Source: Lachnospiraceae bacterium (GTDB taxonomy: Bacteria; Bacillota; Clostridia; Lachnospirales; Lachnospiraceae). Taken from it: a DNA stretch of 64,000 nucleotides. The stretch spans positions 101,611 to 165,610 of the forward strand of contig JAFZUY010000025.1 of the NCBI GenBank assembly GCA_017618075.1. The letters are read 5' to 3'. Below the pieces are notes generated by a model. It was not told where the DNA came from. It did no database searches and saw only the letters and a list, made by a program, of their open reading frames with translations. Below are positions 62,301-64,000 of the stretch, piece after piece (position 1 is the first letter of the stretch; each line of letters begins with the position of its first letter). A program made the translations under genes and the position numbers.

Positions 62301-64000
62301 ATGAGACAGAAGAATTTGTTACTAAGAATCGCAACATTTGCTCTTTCCGGAGCGTTATTGATGCCTTCGGTTTTCGGAGCATCAGGAATGATTGTAAGTG
62401 CTGAAGAACCGACTAAATACGACTCAGCAAGTGCAGTTAACTACAGCAATATCCTTGGAGATATGGTTGATTTTGGTGTTTTTGCAAATGCTTATACACA
62501 AAATGAGCATATGGAGTCCACTTTGGCGGTCGGCACTTATACCAATATTTCTACAAATCCTGACGGCAATAATAATGATGTAGATTTCCTTACACAGAAA
62601 AGTACGGCTCATATAGTTGTCGGAAATATCACAAATAAAAGCAAAATGAGATTCGGAAAAACAACTGCCGGAACTTTTAAATTTGAATTAAGCGAGGATT
62701 TATATAAAGAATTTGTCAAACAAACGTATTCAACTACCAGCAACAGAACCGAGCATTTTATTTTCGATAAGGTTTTTTTTGACAATAATCCGACAATTCA
62801 GGTCAATAAAAAAAATGTCACCCAATGGGTGTCAGACAAGATAGATGATATTAAAAAGACATCGAAAGAATTAAAGGAAAAAAATGTCATAGATTATAAC
62901 AGCTATATGAAGTCGGGATATCTTGACTTAAGTGACAGCGATTTTGATGGTAAGACGATATATATCAATATTGATTCTAATCTTAAGAAGAAATTATCAG
63001 AAGCTAGCGGTCTTAAGATAAAGAAGAATTCTTCTACGGTAATTGTTTTCAATTATACCGGAACAAAATCCATTACTCTTAATAAGTTCGAGGTAAATGT
63101 TAAACAACCAAACGGAGAGTTTGTTACAATCACTTCGGAAACTTCATGGCAGGGACAAGAGGGAACAGGCGTTCAGACAGTAACGAACGTTGATAAAGAA
63201 GTCTGTCAAAAAATCATTTGGAATATTACAGAAAATCCTGAAGTAAAATTAAATACTACCGCAGGTGTTTTTTTGGCACCCAATTGCAATAAAGTTAATA
63301 TATATCAAGGAAGCTGCGCCGGATGGTTGGTTGCAGACACTATAACAAGCGATAGAGAGTGGCATTATATATATAGAGGAGGCAGTCAGGAGGTTACTAC
63401 CGATAAGGTCGGAGAGATCCATTTTGCACTGGATAAAGCTTTTACCAAAGAATGGAATGGAAAAAATACTGTTGCTGATACCACAATAAGCAGCAATGCA
63501 GGTGATTATTCATTCTCTTTAAAAAGAATGAAAGATAATACTTATTCCGAAGAAGCAGATAATAAAGACCATAACAAGAATGCATCAAATGCAGCTACGG
63601 GAAAGGTAACCTTCCCTTCGATTGCATTCCATTCGGGCTCGGAATACGCATCATCTCCGTATTATGTAGGAAAGGGAGAAACAAAACATTATTATTATAA
63701 GATTACAGAAGACGGCGCCGGAACACAAAGCGGGGAAATTCTTAAATCTTCCGGATATGTCACAATTGACTTGGCTGTAACCAATACTGATGGAACGCTT
63801 TATTTTAAAGCAGATTATACTATCAGATTGGGAGATAAAAATAAAACCATCTATAAAAGTGTTACTAATGCGGATCCTTCTTCTTCAGAATTTCGATTAG
63901 GCAAATTCTTCAACAAGGTTGGAGCCGAAAAAGGAGCTCTCGAAGTATATGTATATAAGAAAGGCACAACAACACCTGTAAGCGGTGCAATCGTAAGTGT
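62301..64000 (+). CDS. Large secreted adhesin/pilin-like protein (3' end missing)
   Basis: The frame stays open from the ATG at 62301 to the window edge (566 codons). Signal peptide about 1-34 (RIATFALSGALLMPS, cleavage near VSAEE). Residues about 40-75 (VNYSNILGDMVDFGVFANAYTQNE then LAVGTYTN) match the start of choice-of-anchor A proteins. A segment near 440-520 (PSIAFHSGSE, YYYKITEDGAGT) resembles isopeptide pilin or Spy0128-like domains. The sorting signal would lie beyond the edge. It follows the sortase gene by 36 bp, so it is likely its substrate. AAGGATGGCGAG precedes the ATG. Confidence 0.78.
   Translation, partial: MRQKNLLLRIATFALSGALLMPSVFGASGMIVSAEEPTKYDSASAVNYSNILGDMVDFGVFANAYTQNEHMESTLAVGTYTNISTNPDGNNNDVDFLTQKSTAHIVVGNITNKSKMRFGKTTAGTFKFELSEDLYKEFVKQTYSTTSNRTEHFIFDKVFFDNNPTIQVNKKNVTQWVSDKIDDIKKTSKELKEKNVIDYNSYMKSGYLDLSDSDFDGKTIYINIDSNLKKKLSEASGLKIKKNSSTVIVFNYTGTKSITLNKFEVNVKQPNGEFVTITSETSWQGQEGTGVQTVTNVDKEVCQKIIWNITENPEVKLNTTAGVFLAPNCNKVNIYQGSCAGWLVADTITSDREWHYIYRGGSQEVTTDKVGEIHFALDKAFTKEWNGKNTVADTTISSNAGDYSFSLKRMKDNTYSEEADNKDHNKNASNAATGKVTFPSIAFHSGSEYASSPYYVGKGETKHYYYKITEDGAGTQSGEILKSSGYVTIDLAVTNTDGTLYFKADYTIRLGDKNKTIYKSVTNADPSSSEFRLGKFFNKVGAEKGALEVYVYKKGTTTPVSGAIVS

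Overview
The window is a gene-dense stretch of a low-to-mid GC Gram-positive anaerobe, most likely a Lachnospiraceae member. Butyrivibrio or a close relative is my best guess, from gene content rather than a marker gene. Supporting signs are a GlgC/GlgD pair, SpoVG, a type III glutamine synthetase, the DnaD/DnaI helicase-loading pair, the ireB-ruvX-DUF1292 cluster, strong GGAGG ribosome sites, and secreted DUF6273/InlB-repeat proteins with a C-terminal tail typical of this family. I see no rRNA, tRNA, CRISPR array, transposase or phage gene.

Layout. 1-8 kb: RsmE (cut by the window edge), a NifS-type cysteine desulfurase, a hybrid histidine kinase, a LytTR response regulator, ThiI, a reversed HPr-like gene that lacks the phosphorylatable histidine, and MtaB. 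tRNA modification recurs here (cysteine desulfurase + ThiI, MtaB) and again at 22.8-24.7 kb (TrmR-like + TrhP-like). 7.8-10.2 kb: an ECF-sigma/PrsW membrane locus made of a 102-aa two-TM protein, the sigma factor, a 38-aa membrane peptide, a polytopic membrane protein and a PrsW-family protease. 10.2-11.8 kb: a reversed HipBA-type toxin-antitoxin pair. 11.8-18.8 kb: an AT-rich accessory island with two related cassettes. Cassette 1 is promoter element, 102-aa paralogue, secreted InlB-repeat protein, nucleoside-phosphorylase-like protein and terminator. Cassette 2 has the same promoter element, a decayed remnant of the 102-aa gene, a second secreted protein and a terminator.

18.8-28.9 kb: housekeeping run (cdd; ireB-ruvX-DUF1292-rnj-ylbF-short MltG-trmR-trhP-glnN; a sugar nucleotidyltransferase; galE). 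29.1 kb: a lone type IV pilin-like gene. 29.7-34.6 kb, minus strand: prs, dnaI, dnaD and murC. 34.9-37.6 kb: glgC-glgD-spoVG. 37.7-39.4 kb: a membrane protein-LytTR-DUF3021 operon preceded by 21-bp-period direct repeats that look like its own operator. 39.4-46.6 kb: lipoprotein, pth, mfd, asnA, lspA, amidohydrolase.

46.7-57.0 kb: an adenylation-carrier-thioester reductase protein followed at once by a BcrA/BadF-type double activase and a dehydratase-like partner. The last two resemble the anaerobic plasmalogen (plsA/plsR) type of system, so this may be a lipid aldehyde or vinyl-ether operon. A dGTPase-like HD protein and a LacI-sensor-GGDEF diguanylate cyclase follow. 57.0-64.0 kb: a hairpin-rich intergenic stretch, a coiled-coil membrane protein, an M23/LysM/G5 peptidoglycan hydrolase, MurA, a class B-like sortase, and the start of a large secreted adhesin or pilin that runs off the window edge.
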